From Actinomycetes bacterium (GTDB taxonomy: Bacteria > Actinomycetota > Thermoleophilia > Solirubrobacterales > JACPNS01), in assembly GCA_023404495.1 (NCBI GenBank), contig JAEYBE010000051.1:34054-98053 (forward strand): 64,000 bases of DNA. The letters are read 5' to 3'. The notes below the pieces were generated by a model, which was given only the letters and a program-made list of their open reading frames with translations, was not told the DNA's origin and ran no database searches. The translations under genes were made by a program, and so were the position numbers. Positions 24,040 to 32,780 of the stretch are shown here, piece by piece (position 1 is the first letter of the stretch; every line of letters begins with the position of its first letter).

Positions 24040-24058
24040 TCCGACCCAAAAGGTCGGA
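24040..24058 (+). terminator. Short hairpin between cysA and the Rrf2 gene
   Basis: TCCGACC and GGTCGGA pair over seven bases with a five-base loop, immediately after the cysA stop. There is no T run, so it may only reduce readthrough into the regulator gene or mark the end of the uptake transcript. Confidence 0.4.
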
Positions 24059-24072
24059 AAGGTCCAGAATCA

Positions 24073-24534
24073 GTGAGAATCTCAGCAAAAGTCGATTACG
24101 CGCTTCGCGCGGCCGTGGAGCTCGCCGCGCACGAGGACGACGACAAGCTCGTCACGTCCGAAGAGATCGCCGAGCGGCAGAACATTCCGCATGCATTCCT
24201 GACCAACATTCTGCAGTCGCTGCGTCAGGCGGGCATCGTGGTGAGCAAGCGCGGACCGGTCGGCGGGCACAGACTTTCAAAACCGGCTGAGGAGATCGTG
24301 ATCGCCGACGTGATCCGCGCGATCGACGGCCCACTGGCGGGGGTCTCGGGACTGCACCCCGAAGAGCTCGAGTTCGGTGGCAGCGCGAAGGCGCTTCAGG
24401 ATGTCTGGATCGCGGTACGCGCGAACCTCCGCGAGATCCTCGAACACGTCACCCTGGCCGACGTAGCCGAAGACGACCTCCCGTCAATCGTCGGCAAGCG
24501 TGCGGCGGATGAGGACGCCTGGGTCAGCCGCTGA
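24073..24534 (+). CDS. Rrf2-family transcriptional regulator
   Basis: The 153-residue protein has the Rrf2 winged-helix start MRISAKVDYALRAAVELAAH, the recognition-helix area IPHAFLTNILQSLRQAGIV, and the wing SKRGPVGGHRLSKP. It has no cysteine, so it cannot hold the Fe-S cluster of IscR or NsrR. In this it resembles CymR, which controls cysteine and sulfur genes through a protein partner. Its place directly after cysA supports a role in sulfur regulation and the palindrome at 20364-20385 may be its target. Start GTG 24073. Confidence 0.88.
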   Translation: MRISAKVDYALRAAVELAAHEDDDKLVTSEEIAERQNIPHAFLTNILQSLRQAGIVVSKRGPVGGHRLSKPAEEIVIADVIRAIDGPLAGVSGLHPEELEFGGSAKALQDVWIAVRANLREILEHVTLADVAEDDLPSIVGKRAADEDAWVSR

Positions 24535-24577
24535 GCGTCGGCGCGCCGCCGTCGCTGCAATGAGATAAGTTGCGGCG

Positions 24578-25447
24578 ATGATCAAGCGCTTCGCCTTCAC
24601 AGTATTTGCAGCAGCCGTTCTCATGGCAGGCCTCGCGGCCACCAGTGGCGCGGCAACCAACACCTGCCCGGCCTTTCACGTCTTGCACAACGACTCGATC
24701 GGCAGCGTGAAGATTCCGGCCGGTATGTACGGCGTGACGGCGACCGGCGTGACCTGCAAGAACAGCTCGACCCTGGTGGCGCGGTTCCTGAACGACTACG
24801 ACGGCAATCTGCCCGATGGCTGGACCGTCTCGGCATCCGGTAAGACCGTCACGTTTGCGAAGGCCGGCACGAGTGAGTCGATCGAGCTCAAGCGCGGCTA
24901 CTCGCCGTCTGGCGGCGGGAGCTCAAGCCGGCGAAACGGCCCCTGCCCGGGCGAATTCACAGTTCTGCACAACGACAGAATCGGCGCTCTCAAACTCAAG
25001 GCCGGCCAGTACAAGATCACCACCAAGGGCCTCTACTGCTGGTTTGACGCCAGTAAGCTCGCCTTCTTCCTCGACCACAACGAGAGCGGCAAGCTGCCCA
25101 AGCCCTGGACAGTCGACGCGGCGATGATGAAGATCCAGCGCTCGCCGTCGCACTACTTCACGCTTCGCTACCTCGGCAAGAGTGGCGGCGGCGGCCACAG
25201 CCACGCGGGCATGATTCGCTGCACATCGAAGCTCAAGCTGACAACCGCAGCAAAGCTCGCCGGAATCGATTTCCCAATCGGCAGCTACTGGATCAATGTC
25301 GCTCCGGGCACCACGTGCGCCGGCGCGGCTTCGAAGTTCGAGTCGTGGGTCACGGCAGGCGCGATCAGCAACAGCTGGAAGATCAACAGTCAGACGGCGA
25401 CATTCACGCTCAACTCGAAGAGCTTTCAGATCGAGCCGGTCAGCTGA
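24578..25447 (+). CDS. Secreted protein with three tandem cysteine-paired repeats
   Basis: The 289-residue protein has a signal peptide (MIKRFAFTVFAAAVLMAGLA, cleavage probably near GAAT). Three repeats of about 75 residues follow, starting near C30, C123 and C214. The first two share VLHND.IG..K...G.Y..T..G (HVLHNDSIGSVKI and TVLHNDRIGALKL); the third keeps G.Y and the cysteine spacing but has lost VLHND. Each repeat has two cysteines about 30 residues apart, so each probably forms one disulfide. Glycine/serine-rich linkers separate the repeats. I do not recognise the domain. The last 8 nt overlap the convergent VOC gene. Confidence 0.8.
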   Translation: MIKRFAFTVFAAAVLMAGLAATSGAATNTCPAFHVLHNDSIGSVKIPAGMYGVTATGVTCKNSSTLVARFLNDYDGNLPDGWTVSASGKTVTFAKAGTSESIELKRGYSPSGGGSSSRRNGPCPGEFTVLHNDRIGALKLKAGQYKITTKGLYCWFDASKLAFFLDHNESGKLPKPWTVDAAMMKIQRSPSHYFTLRYLGKSGGGGHSHAGMIRCTSKLKLTTAAKLAGIDFPIGSYWINVAPGTTCAGAASKFESWVTAGAISNSWKINSQTATFTLNSKSFQIEPVS

Positions 25448-26324
25448 CGGCGAGAACCCGGACGGCGTTGCCTGACGGGTCGCTCGCCTCGAAGCCGCCT
25501 TCAACGTCACGCGATTCGTAGCCAGCCTCGGCCAGGCGGTCTCGCGCGGCTTCGACGTACGCCTCGCCGGGCAGCTCGATCGTCCAGTGCACCAGTCCAA
25601 TCGCGCCTTCCGGCGCCGGCGGCGCGCCGCGGCCCTGCCAGGTGTTGAAGGCCAGATGATGGTGATATCCGCCGGCGCTGACAAACGCGGCGGTGTCGAT
25701 CTGAGTGATCAAGTCGAACCCGAGCGCGTCGCGATAGAAAGCGAGCGCCTCGGTCAGGTCGCCGACGTGGAGATGCACGTGCCCGACCCGCGTCCCCGGA
25801 TCGGCCTCGCTCACCGAGTCTCGGCCGCTGACGAGGTTGAAGAGTCCGCCCATATCTAGCGGCCTGGGTGCAATCGCCGTGATGTCGGCAAGATTTGGCC
25901 ACTTATCGGGAGCGCGGTCCCAGGCGAGCTCGAGGCCATTGCCGTCCGGGTCGGGCAGATAGATCGCCTCGTGGGTGCCGTGATCGGAGGCGCCATCGAT
26001 CGGCGTGCGTGACTCAAGGATCCGCTGCGCCACGCGCGCGAGTTCTTCCTGGGTCGGGTAGAGCAACGCCACGTGGTAGAGCCCGGCGCGGCGCGAGTAG
26101 CGGCGGGCGTCCGGGTCCGCGTGCAGCACGATCAGGTCATCTGCGCCGGCGCCGAGCTTCGCAAAGTCCGGTCCCGACTCGCGCACCTGGAGACCGATCA
26201 CATCTGTGTAGAAACCGACCGCGCGATCAAGCTCTGTCACGCGTAGGTGGGCGGCGCCCAGGCGCAACCCCTCGGGCAGCACGCGCCGGTCTTCGCCCTG
26301 TCTGTATGCCGCTGGAACAGCCAT
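25440..26324 (-). CDS. Two-domain VOC family dioxygenase-like protein (catechol 2,3-dioxygenase/CatE type)
   Basis: The 294-residue protein has two vicinal-oxygen-chelate halves: residues 15-140 (RLGAAHLRVTELDRAVGFYT, YHVALLYPTQEELARVAQRI, GNGLELAWDR) and 170-290 (VGHVHLHVGDLTEALAFYRD, YHHHLAFNTWQGRGAP). The second half keeps the metal-ligand pattern of extradiol dioxygenases (H in VGHVHLHV and YHHHLAF, and a C-terminal acidic residue). CatE-like proteins often open aromatic rings, but the substrate here is unknown. ATG 26324 begins the conserved part. It is divergent from the VIT-type gene and convergent with the secreted protein. Confidence 0.87.
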   Translation of the reverse strand: MAVPAAYRQGEDRRVLPEGLRLGAAHLRVTELDRAVGFYTDVIGLQVRESGPDFAKLGAGADDLIVLHADPDARRYSRRAGLYHVALLYPTQEELARVAQRILESRTPIDGASDHGTHEAIYLPDPDGNGLELAWDRAPDKWPNLADITAIAPRPLDMGGLFNLVSGRDSVSEADPGTRVGHVHLHVGDLTEALAFYRDALGFDLITQIDTAAFVSAGGYHHHLAFNTWQGRGAPPAPEGAIGLVHWTIELPGEAYVEAARDRLAEAGYESRDVEGGFEASDPSGNAVRVLAVS

Positions 26325-26371
26325 TACTTCAAAAAGTATAGTGCGTCCAACACGAGCGGTAGGTTGGCTTG

Positions 26372-27097
26372 GTGAGCGACGGCGAAGCAATCCGCCATCC
26401 CGGCGAGGGCCACACCGGCGCAGGCGGCGCCAACGCGCTGCGGGCAGGCGTGCTGGGTGCCAACGACGGTCTGGTGTCGGTGCTCAGCCTGGTGATGGGA
26501 GTCGCCGGAGGCGGACTTGCCACCCAGGACATCCTGCTTGCCGGCATCGCCGGTCTGATGGCCGGGGCGATCTCGATGGCGATGGGCGAGTGGGTCAGCG
26601 TGCAGAGCGCGCGCGAGATGTACGAACTGCAACTCGACGAAGAGCGCGTTGAGCTCGCCACGCTTCCCGACTACGAACGCCGTGAGCTGATCGACATTTT
26701 CGTCGAGCGCGGCATCGACCCAGAGACGGCGACGGTCGCGGCCGAGAGCGTGCTGGCCGACCCCGAGAAGGCGCTCGAGACGATGGCGCGTGAAGAACTC
26801 GGATTCGACCCGGACGAAATGGGCGGATCTCCCTTCCAGGCGGCCGCGGCGTCGTTCTCGTTCTTCCTTGTAGGCGCGACGCCGCCGGTGCTGCCGTTCG
26901 CATTCTTGGATCGCGCGCCGGCGATCTATCTCAGCCTGGTGCTGAGCTCAATCATGCTTTTCGCAATCGGTGCGCTGACGTCAAGGTTCACCAAGCGCGG
27001 ACCAATGTTCGCGGGCTTTCGGCAGCTCGCTGTAGGCCTCGCCGCGGCTGGCGTCACTTACGCGATCGGCAGTGTCTTCAACGTCGCTGTCGGGTAG
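26372..27097 (+). CDS. VIT1/CCC1 family iron/manganese transporter
   Basis: The 241-residue protein has the VIT1 pattern: LRAGVLGANDGLVSVLSLVMG and GAISMAMGEWVSVQSAREMY, then a cytoplasmic helical metal-binding domain (LDEERVELATLPDYERRELIDIF, rich in glutamate, about residues 88-150), then three more membrane segments. These transporters move Fe(II) or Mn(II) out of the cytosol. GTG 26372 is preferred over the TTG three bases upstream, with AGG about 11 nt before it. It is divergent from the VOC gene; no iron box was seen here, unlike upstream of efeU. Confidence 0.9.
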   Translation: MSDGEAIRHPGEGHTGAGGANALRAGVLGANDGLVSVLSLVMGVAGGGLATQDILLAGIAGLMAGAISMAMGEWVSVQSAREMYELQLDEERVELATLPDYERRELIDIFVERGIDPETATVAAESVLADPEKALETMAREELGFDPDEMGGSPFQAAAASFSFFLVGATPPVLPFAFLDRAPAIYLSLVLSSIMLFAIGALTSRFTKRGPMFAGFRQLAVGLAAAGVTYAIGSVFNVAVG

Positions 27098-27106
27098 GGC
27101 TGGACG

Positions 27107-27535
27107 TCAGACCAGTCGCGCGGTCAGCGTGATCTCCGGCACGCCGGCCAACGCCCGCGAAATCACGCAATTCTCTTTGGCGTCCTCGGCGTGCTCGATG
27201 AAGTGCGCCTCGTCGATGTCCGGAATCACGGCTTCGGTCTCGATCTCGATCTTCGCAATCGTCGGCTTGCCGTCGATCTGACGCAGGTGCGCCTTGGCGG
27301 TGGTTGCGACGCGCGCTGGCGCGTGGTCGTGCTGGAAGAGGATGTTGTTGAGCGCCATCGTGAAGCAGGCGGCGTGTGCTGCGGCGATCATCTCTTCAGG
27401 GTTGGTGCCGTCGCCTTCCTCAAAGCGTGAAGAGAACGAGTACGGGCCGGTGAAGACCCCGTCGCCGATCGTCACAGTGCCGACGCCCTCCTGGAGTGTG
27501 CCTTGCCATTCTGCGCTACCTGTGCGTGCTGCCAT
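27107..27535 (-). CDS. OsmC/Ohr family peroxiredoxin
   Basis: The 142-residue protein fits the OsmC subfamily of thiol peroxidases, which reduce organic hydroperoxides. The two catalytic cysteines are visible in AAHAACFTMALNN and in AKENCVISRALAG, and the conserved arginine region near TGPYSFSSRFEEG precedes them. ATG 27535 follows GAAAGG at a good distance, so the longer upstream frame was rejected. It is convergent with the VIT-type gene, with 9 nt between the stops. Confidence 0.93.
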   Translation of the reverse strand: MAARTGSAEWQGTLQEGVGTVTIGDGVFTGPYSFSSRFEEGDGTNPEEMIAAAHAACFTMALNNILFQHDHAPARVATTAKAHLRQIDGKPTIAKIEIETEAVIPDIDEAHFIEHAEDAKENCVISRALAGVPEITLTARLV

Positions 27536-27609
27536 GACGTGATCGCCTTTCTCGAAGTCTGGTTCGGGGTGCGCGCATTTTGCCAGAGCCGGCCTGTAGG
27601 CTGCGCCGC

Positions 27610-28029
27610 ATGCCTGACGCACCGTTGACCGGTGGCTGCAACTGCGGCGCCGTGAAGTACGAGATCTCCGAGCCGCTCGTCTACGCCTATTACTGCCACT
27701 GCACGCGCTGCCAGCGGCGAAGCGGTGCGGGTGCCGCACCCGGCGGCATCGCGCCGCCGGGCAGCTTCCGCATTTTGCAGGGGGCGGATGAGCTGGCCAA
27801 ATGGAACGCCGGCGACGGGTTTGACAAGTGGTTCTGCTCAGTCTGCGGCTCGCACACTCACGCCAGCAGCCCGGAGAAGCCTGAATTGGTCAGCGTCCGG
27901 CTCGGAACGCTCGACCAGGACCCCGGGGCTCGCCCGATGGCCCGGCACTTCACAGACTTCGCCGCGGCGTGGGAACCGGTCGGAGATGACGGGCTGATTC
28001 ATCATCCCGGCGCGCTGCCCGGAGCCTAG
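27610..28029 (+). CDS. GFA family zinc-binding protein (CENP-V/GFA domain)
   Basis: The 139-residue product has the GFA zinc pattern: GGCNCGAVKYE, YYCHCTRCQRRSG and WFCSVCGSHT. The family includes glutathione-dependent formaldehyde-activating enzyme, but most members are uncharacterised, and actinobacteria generally use mycothiol, so the name should not be taken as function. ATG 27610 begins the conserved core. It ends 26 nt before the tRNA-Arg gene, on the same strand. Confidence 0.88.
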   Translation: MPDAPLTGGCNCGAVKYEISEPLVYAYYCHCTRCQRRSGAGAAPGGIAPPGSFRILQGADELAKWNAGDGFDKWFCSVCGSHTHASSPEKPELVSVRLGTLDQDPGARPMARHFTDFAAAWEPVGDDGLIHHPGALPGA

Positions 28030-28055
28030 GCCGCTGCACTAACCTATGCGCTTCT

Positions 28056-28129
<74 letters not shown>

Positions 28130-28138
28130 TCGCTGGGT

Positions 28139-28615
28139 TCAAACGCGTCGCGGCACGCCCCCAGTCAGCTTGAGGCAGGCGCACATCAGCTTGTGTCCCG
28201 GATCGGCCGTCGGCCCAAACATGCACGGGCAGCCACCGTCGATCACGTGGATGCCGTGTTCGCGGCCGTATTCTGCGGCCGACGTGGAGACACTGCCGGG
28301 TCCGGGGCCCCGGTGCATCCAGACGTGGTCGATCCCAAGATCGGCGCATTCGTGGATCGTGTCGTCGGCGCGCTCGGGAGCGGTGGCTATGACCACTGCC
28401 TCGACTCCGCCCGGGATCGAGCGCAGGTCGGGGTAGCTCTTCGCGCCCTCCACCTCTTCGGCGTTTGGGTTCACGGGAAAGACCTCGTATCCACGATCGC
28501 GCATACGGTTGAACACGAAGTTCGCGCCGTGATCTTTCGCGTCTCTCGATACGCCCGTGACGGCGACGCGTTTGTGTGTGAGGAATTCTTCTGCTGCGGC
28601 CTTGATCTTTTCCAT
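28139..28615 (-). CDS. CoA-binding domain protein (YccU-like)
   Basis: The 158-residue protein is a single CoA-binding Rossmann domain: VAVTGVSRDAKDHGANFVFN (phosphate loop), GYEVFPVNPNAEEVEGAKSY, VEAVVIATAPERADDTIHEC, and the C-terminal GHKLMCACLKLTGGVPRRV. Small stand-alone members of this family are widespread; they bind CoA but their role is unsettled. Several cysteines (GGCPCMFG and MCACLK) are unusually dense at the C terminus. It is convergent with the tRNA-Arg gene and tandem with the hypothetical gene behind it. Confidence 0.9.
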   Translation of the reverse strand: MEKIKAAAEEFLTHKRVAVTGVSRDAKDHGANFVFNRMRDRGYEVFPVNPNAEEVEGAKSYPDLRSIPGGVEAVVIATAPERADDTIHECADLGIDHVWMHRGPGPGSVSTSAAEYGREHGIHVIDGGCPCMFGPTADPGHKLMCACLKLTGGVPRRV

Positions 28616-28676
28616 TGCAGTTCGCGCTCCGAATCAGAGATCTGCGGTCAAAGACCGGTTATACCTGCTCGGAGGC

Positions 28677-29969
28677 TTACAGGAGGCCCAGCTCACGAAT
28701 CGTCGCCTGTGCGCGCTCGGCGGTCGAGGTTACATTCAGTTGTCCTGGGTCCATCTGCTTGTTCCAACAGGCGACCACGCCGTCAGCGACTGAGACATAC
28801 ATCGCCGTGCTCTCGTGCAGCACGCCGCCAGGCGGCGTAGGCTCGGCGCCATCGGGTGCCGCAAAAAGCGCCGCGGCCTTTAGCCACCCTTCTCTGCGTC
28901 CGCCCTGCTGATGAAACGCAAGACGACCGTGCATTCCGCCCCCTGGCAGCGCTCCACGCAGCACGCCGCGAGCCGTCCCCGGGATTTGTAGTCGAGGAAA
29001 GGCCTCGTGGTAGGCGGCCGGGTCCTCGCGAACCAGATTGAACTTCTTCTCTGCCGCGTCGAACGTCTCATCCCAGCGGTCAAGACCGGCGAAGCGGCCT
29101 GTCTCCTCCGGCGGCGGAGGGAGCGTCACATCAAACGGACGCGCTCTCGGATCGGGGCGGCAGACGGCGGCGATCGCGTCGGCGATCTTGACGGCCTGCT
29201 CGATGAAGGTGTCGAGCGCAACGTCGTCCTCCACGAACCCGTTGCGCTTGATCGTGAGCTGCGCGTGATGCATCCTCAGTTCCACAAACGGAGCGTCGAT
29301 CTGGCCCAGCACCCTCCCGGCTTCCCCGCCAAAGATTCCGGCGAGGATCTCCGGCGATTGATCATCGGGGCGGTCGATGCGGAAATTCGCAAGGCCATAC
29401 TGCTCTAGCTTGGGGCTGCCAATCGCCGCCATCCGTTCGGCCGGCTTGACCAGGAGCTGCTTCAGCATCGCCGCCTCGGGCACGTGCAGGGCAACGGTCG
29501 TAGTGGGAGCCCAGGCGGCGAGCGACGCAAAAGGCTCGTTGCCCGGCTCCGCCAGACCGAGTTCCGTGACCCCAGGGATCATCCGCTTCTTCCAGCCCGG
29601 CGGAAATCCCGTCCGCACAGCCCAGAAACTCCCGCCCATTCTGACCCCCAACCCGTCGCCGTCTTCGGCCATCGGGATCTCAAGCAGTTCATGCTCGACC
29701 ACTCCGTAGCGCCGCCCGGCGAGCGCCCCGCGACAGGAGTTGAAGACATAGTCGGGCCAGTTGGGCTGGATACCGGCGAACGCGCCGAGAATGATGCTGC
29801 CTCCGAAGGTGAGTCCGCGCTCGGCGGCGAAGTCGGTCAGATCACCCAGCGGCCGGCAGCGCTTGGAGGCCTCGACGTCTTCAGGCGCAAGCGCCACGTG
29901 TGAGTGCGGGCGCAGATCCGGGTCGACGACGTGTTGCTGCTTGGTTTCGCGCCGGCCGAATAGTCCCAC
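28677..29969 (-). CDS. Hypothetical protein of 430 residues
   Basis: No known domain is recognised. From GTG 29969 the protein begins GLFGRRETKQQHVVDPDLRP. It is soluble-looking, with no signal or membrane segment. Motifs that repeat in no family I know include GGSFWAVRTGFPPGWKKRMI in the middle, a proline-rich break (VTLPPPPEETG, about residue 280), and a C-terminal half with GGGMHGRLAFHQQ and VADGVVACWNKQMDPGQL. Codon use is like its neighbours. The end has the small helix STAERAQATIRELGLL. The start is uncertain, since the frame stays open for 56 codons upstream, through the tRNA-like sequence at 30021, where no protein is expected. Confidence 0.7.
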   Translation of the reverse strand: MGLFGRRETKQQHVVDPDLRPHSHVALAPEDVEASKRCRPLGDLTDFAAERGLTFGGSIILGAFAGIQPNWPDYVFNSCRGALAGRRYGVVEHELLEIPMAEDGDGLGVRMGGSFWAVRTGFPPGWKKRMIPGVTELGLAEPGNEPFASLAAWAPTTTVALHVPEAAMLKQLLVKPAERMAAIGSPKLEQYGLANFRIDRPDDQSPEILAGIFGGEAGRVLGQIDAPFVELRMHHAQLTIKRNGFVEDDVALDTFIEQAVKIADAIAAVCRPDPRARPFDVTLPPPPEETGRFAGLDRWDETFDAAEKKFNLVREDPAAYHEAFPRLQIPGTARGVLRGALPGGGMHGRLAFHQQGGRREGWLKAAALFAAPDGAEPTPPGGVLHESTAMYVSVADGVVACWNKQMDPGQLNVTSTAERAQATIRELGLL

Positions 29970-30020
29970 GGGGCGATCATAACTTCGCGTCTGCGGCACG
30001 CGATTGGGGCTCTCCCGCTT

Positions 30021-30096
30021 GCGCCCGTCGCTCCGCTGGATGGAACGTCGGTCTGCGGAGCCGAAGATCGGAGACTCGAATCCTCTCGAACCAGCG
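30021..30096 (+). pseudogene. Decayed tRNA-Arg copy
   Basis: Bases 30021-30088 align without gaps to the first 68 bases of the tRNA-Arg at 28056, with 10 mismatches by hand count. The anticodon loop CTGCGGA would read GCG. The D stem (GCTC/GAAC) and T stem have lost pairs, and the 3' acceptor strand CGGGCGC has become CGAACCA, so no acceptor stem can form. It is a degenerate duplicate or the remnant of an integration site. Confidence 0.8.
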
Positions 30097-30142
30097 CATG
30101 GCGTCTCGCGGCCGATCGCTCCGTGAACAAGCGGCAAGAGAC

Positions 30143-30175
30143 TCGCAAGTCTGCGCTCGCAGCGCAGACTTGCGA
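30143..30175. terminator. Strong 15-bp hairpin
   Basis: TCGCAAGTCTGCGCT (30143-30157) pairs perfectly with AGCGCAGACTTGCGA (30161-30175) across a three-base loop. It lies 55 nt past the stop of the minus-strand gene at 30231, which it probably terminates. No T run follows in that direction. Confidence 0.65.
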
Positions 30176-30230
30176 AGAAACCGCCCTTGAATCGGGGTTT
30201 TGAGGAGGTGCGCTTGGGTTGGCGCGGGTG

Positions 30231-30881
30231 CTAGGCGAGCCGCACTACGCCGCGAACCAAGAGGTAGATCCCGACCCCCGCAACCAACACCGTCGTGGCC
30301 GTCTTGCCGTGCTTCTCAAGGCCGGACGAAATTGAACCGAGAACGCGATTGGCAGCGCCAGGAGCGACGGCAGTGAGCGCCAGCGGCACCCACGCCGGCA
30401 TCGACGCGAGCGTCACCAGGAACAGGCTCGCCACGGCCCGCTCGGGCAGGTCGAGGTGGCTCGAGGCGATCTCTTTCGCGCCAGGAACCATCAGCACGAT
30501 AGTCGTGAAGTTCGTCGACATCGCGAACATCCCGAAGGCAAACGCGGCTCGGTTGTTCATGCCCGAGCGATCGCGCTCGCGCGGCTTGCTCTTGTCGCTG
30601 CTCGGCCTGCGCAAGTAGAGCACGAGCGCCAGCAGCAGCAGTCCGAGTACGACGTCGACCCGCGCGCTGATGTGCGGAAGTCTTGGCAGCTCGATCGCGC
30701 GGCCGAAGATCACAAGGGCGGCGACCAGGGCGGCAAGCACCAAAATCACGCCCGCCGCGAACGCCGTCGAGACCCGCCGCCCCCCAGGCCCGGAGAGCAG
30801 CACCGTCTGTTCCGTCAGCAGCACCGGGCTGACGGCGCCCGCAAGACCGATCGGTAGAAGCACAGCAAGGACAGAGAGCAC
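30231..30881 (-). CDS. GAP-family (Sap/LysE-like) membrane protein
   Basis: The 216-residue protein has six hydrophobic segments and the GAP-family N-terminal helix LLPIGLAGAVSPVLLTEQTVL. A basic cytoplasmic loop (RRPSSDKSKPRERDR, about residues 91-105) separates the halves, as in LysE-type exporters. Relatives in mycobacteria are linked to surface lipid export (Sap), but the substrate here is unknown. A second GAP-family gene lies at 59992, not closely similar in sequence. It may share a transcript with the acyl-CoA synthetase gene 33 nt upstream of its start. Confidence 0.8.
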   Translation of the reverse strand: MLSVLAVLLPIGLAGAVSPVLLTEQTVLLSGPGGRRVSTAFAAGVILVLAALVAALVIFGRAIELPRLPHISARVDVVLGLLLLALVLYLRRPSSDKSKPRERDRSGMNNRAAFAFGMFAMSTNFTTIVLMVPGAKEIASSHLDLPERAVASLFLVTLASMPAWVPLALTAVAPGAANRVLGSISSGLEKHGKTATTVLVAGVGIYLLVRGVVRLA

Positions 30882-30914
30882 GGGCCGATCCTACGCCAGC
30901 GACCCGCGAGCAAA

Positions 30915-32780
30915 TCAGGCGTAGAAACCCGCCAGAACCCCTGCGTTCTTCTCCTCGATCACCTTGCGCTTCATCTTCATGCTCGGCGTGATCTCGCCGT
31001 TCTCGACCGACATGTCCTCGTCGAGAATGTGGAACTTCTTGATCTGCTCCCAGCGGTTGAGCTTGGAGTTGAGCTGATCGACATACCCCGTGATCGCTTC
31101 GAGCATCTGCGGTGAGCTGACGATTTCGGCGTAGGTCTTGCCATGCATCCCGTGACCCTCGGCCCACGGTTCGATCGCTTCCGGATCGAGCGCGATCAGG
31201 GCCGAGACAAAGTTGCGATCGGCGCCGTGCACCATGATCTGGCTGACGAGCGGACAAATGCCCTTGAACAGGCCCTCGATGTGCGTCGGCGCGACGTACT
31301 TGCCGCCGGAGGTCTTGAAGAGATCCTTCTTGCGGTCGGTGATCTTCAGAAAGCCATCGTCGTCGATCTCGCCGATGTCGCCGGTGGCCATCCAGCCGTC
31401 CCCGACGAGCGCCTCGGCTGTCGCCTCTGGCAGGTTGTGGTAGCCACGCATCACGCCCGGGCTCTTGATCAGGATCTCCCCGTCGCCGGCGATGCGGATC
31501 TGCGTTCCCAGCACCGGCTTGCCGACGGATCCGAATTTGAAGGCGTCGGGCTGGTTGACGACCGATGCCGCGGAAGTCTCGGTCATCCCGTAGCCCTCAA
31601 GGATCACGAGCCCGGCCGCGTGGAACCACTCCGCGATCTCGGCCGAGAGCGGCGCCGCCCCGGAGATGAAGAAGCGGATGCGACCGCCGAAGCGCTCGCG
31701 CACCTTCTCAAAGACGAGCTTGTCGGCGATCTTCACCTTGATCGCCAGCGACTTCGGGATCGGGCGGCCGGCGCGCTCGAGACGTGACTTCTCGATGCCG
31801 GCCTTGAAGGCGAACTTGAAGATCTTCTCCTTGGCTCCGCCCTCTTCCTCGACCATCGAGACGACCCGGCCGTGAGCCTTCTCGAAGATTCGCGGAGCTG
31901 CGCCCATGAACGTCGGCTTGACGATCGCGAGGTTGTCGACGATGTTCGGTACGCGCCCGTCGACGACGGACAGAAATCCGATCTCCAGCTGCGCGACGAT
32001 CAACACCTTGCCGAAGGCGTGGGCCAGCGGCAACCAGAGGAACTGCACGTCTGCATCGGTCAGCGGCGCGCTGTTGGCGATTCCGCGGGCGACATAGCAC
32101 CAGCCGTCGTGGCTGAGGCGCACGCCTTTGGGCTTGCCGGTCGTGCCGGACGTGTAGATCAGAGTCGCGATCTGATCCGGGGTGATCGCGGCGACGCGGT
32201 TCTTCACTGCATCCGGTTCGCCGGCGAGCAGTTCCTTTCCGAGTTGCTCGAGGTCGTCAAGGCTGATCACCCAGTCGCCATCGGTGGCGCCGTCAAAGAC
32301 GACGACCTTGGCGACCTGCGGAATCTGCGATCGCTGTTCGCGCAGTTTTGCGACCTGCTCGTCGTCCTCGGCGAACACGACCACCGAAGCCGAGTCAGAG
32401 AGGATGTAGGCGACGTCTTCGGGGATAGTCGTCGGGTAGACGGTCGTAGTCGTCGCGCCCGCCGCATTGATCGCAAGGTCGGCGAGGATCCATTCGTGAC
32501 GCGTGCCGGACATGATCGCAACGCATTGTTCCTGCTGGACGCCCAGCGCGATCAATCCAGCGGCATAGTCGGTGGCTCGCTCCCCGACTTCGCCCCAGGT
32601 CAGCGACTGCCAGTTCTCGCTGGCATCCGGATACTTCAGCGCGGGGCGGTTCTTTGAGACGTCTACGCGATTGAAGAAGAGTTCGGCGACGGACTTCGCG
32701 CGGCCGCTGAGCACAAGTTCCTCTTGAGGTGTCAGCGCGGCGGAGGTTTCGGTCTGAGCGGTGGCCGTGTCGGCGTTCAT
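30915..32780 (-). CDS. Long-chain fatty-acid--CoA ligase (AMP-dependent synthetase)
   Basis: The 621-residue protein activates fatty acids to acyl-CoA. The adenylation motifs are clear: LIYTSGTTGKPKGVRLSH (about residues 211-228), the EGYGMTETSAASVVNQ loop, and GDIGEIDDDGFLKITDRKKD with the C-domain hinge, followed by KTSGGKYVAP. Length and the FAA1-like spacing fit long-chain acyl-CoA synthetases of the FadD15 type. ATG 32780 follows a 20-residue polar leader typical of the group. It is divergent from the aldehyde dehydrogenase gene by 109 nt. Both could serve alkane or fatty-acid breakdown, but the evidence is only adjacency. Confidence 0.93.
   Translation of the reverse strand: MNADTATAQTETSAALTPQEELVLSGRAKSVAELFFNRVDVSKNRPALKYPDASENWQSLTWGEVGERATDYAAGLIALGVQQEQCVAIMSGTRHEWILADLAINAAGATTTTVYPTTIPEDVAYILSDSASVVVFAEDDEQVAKLREQRSQIPQVAKVVVFDGATDGDWVISLDDLEQLGKELLAGEPDAVKNRVAAITPDQIATLIYTSGTTGKPKGVRLSHDGWCYVARGIANSAPLTDADVQFLWLPLAHAFGKVLIVAQLEIGFLSVVDGRVPNIVDNLAIVKPTFMGAAPRIFEKAHGRVVSMVEEEGGAKEKIFKFAFKAGIEKSRLERAGRPIPKSLAIKVKIADKLVFEKVRERFGGRIRFFISGAAPLSAEIAEWFHAAGLVILEGYGMTETSAASVVNQPDAFKFGSVGKPVLGTQIRIAGDGEILIKSPGVMRGYHNLPEATAEALVGDGWMATGDIGEIDDDGFLKITDRKKDLFKTSGGKYVAPTHIEGLFKGICPLVSQIMVHGADRNFVSALIALDPEAIEPWAEGHGMHGKTYAEIVSSPQMLEAITGYVDQLNSKLNRWEQIKKFHILDEDMSVENGEITPSMKMKRKVIEEKNAGVLAGFYA

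Noticed and set aside
30021..30096. Functional tRNA-Arg(GCG)
   Set aside because: The acceptor, D and T stems cannot pair, so it cannot fold as a tRNA.
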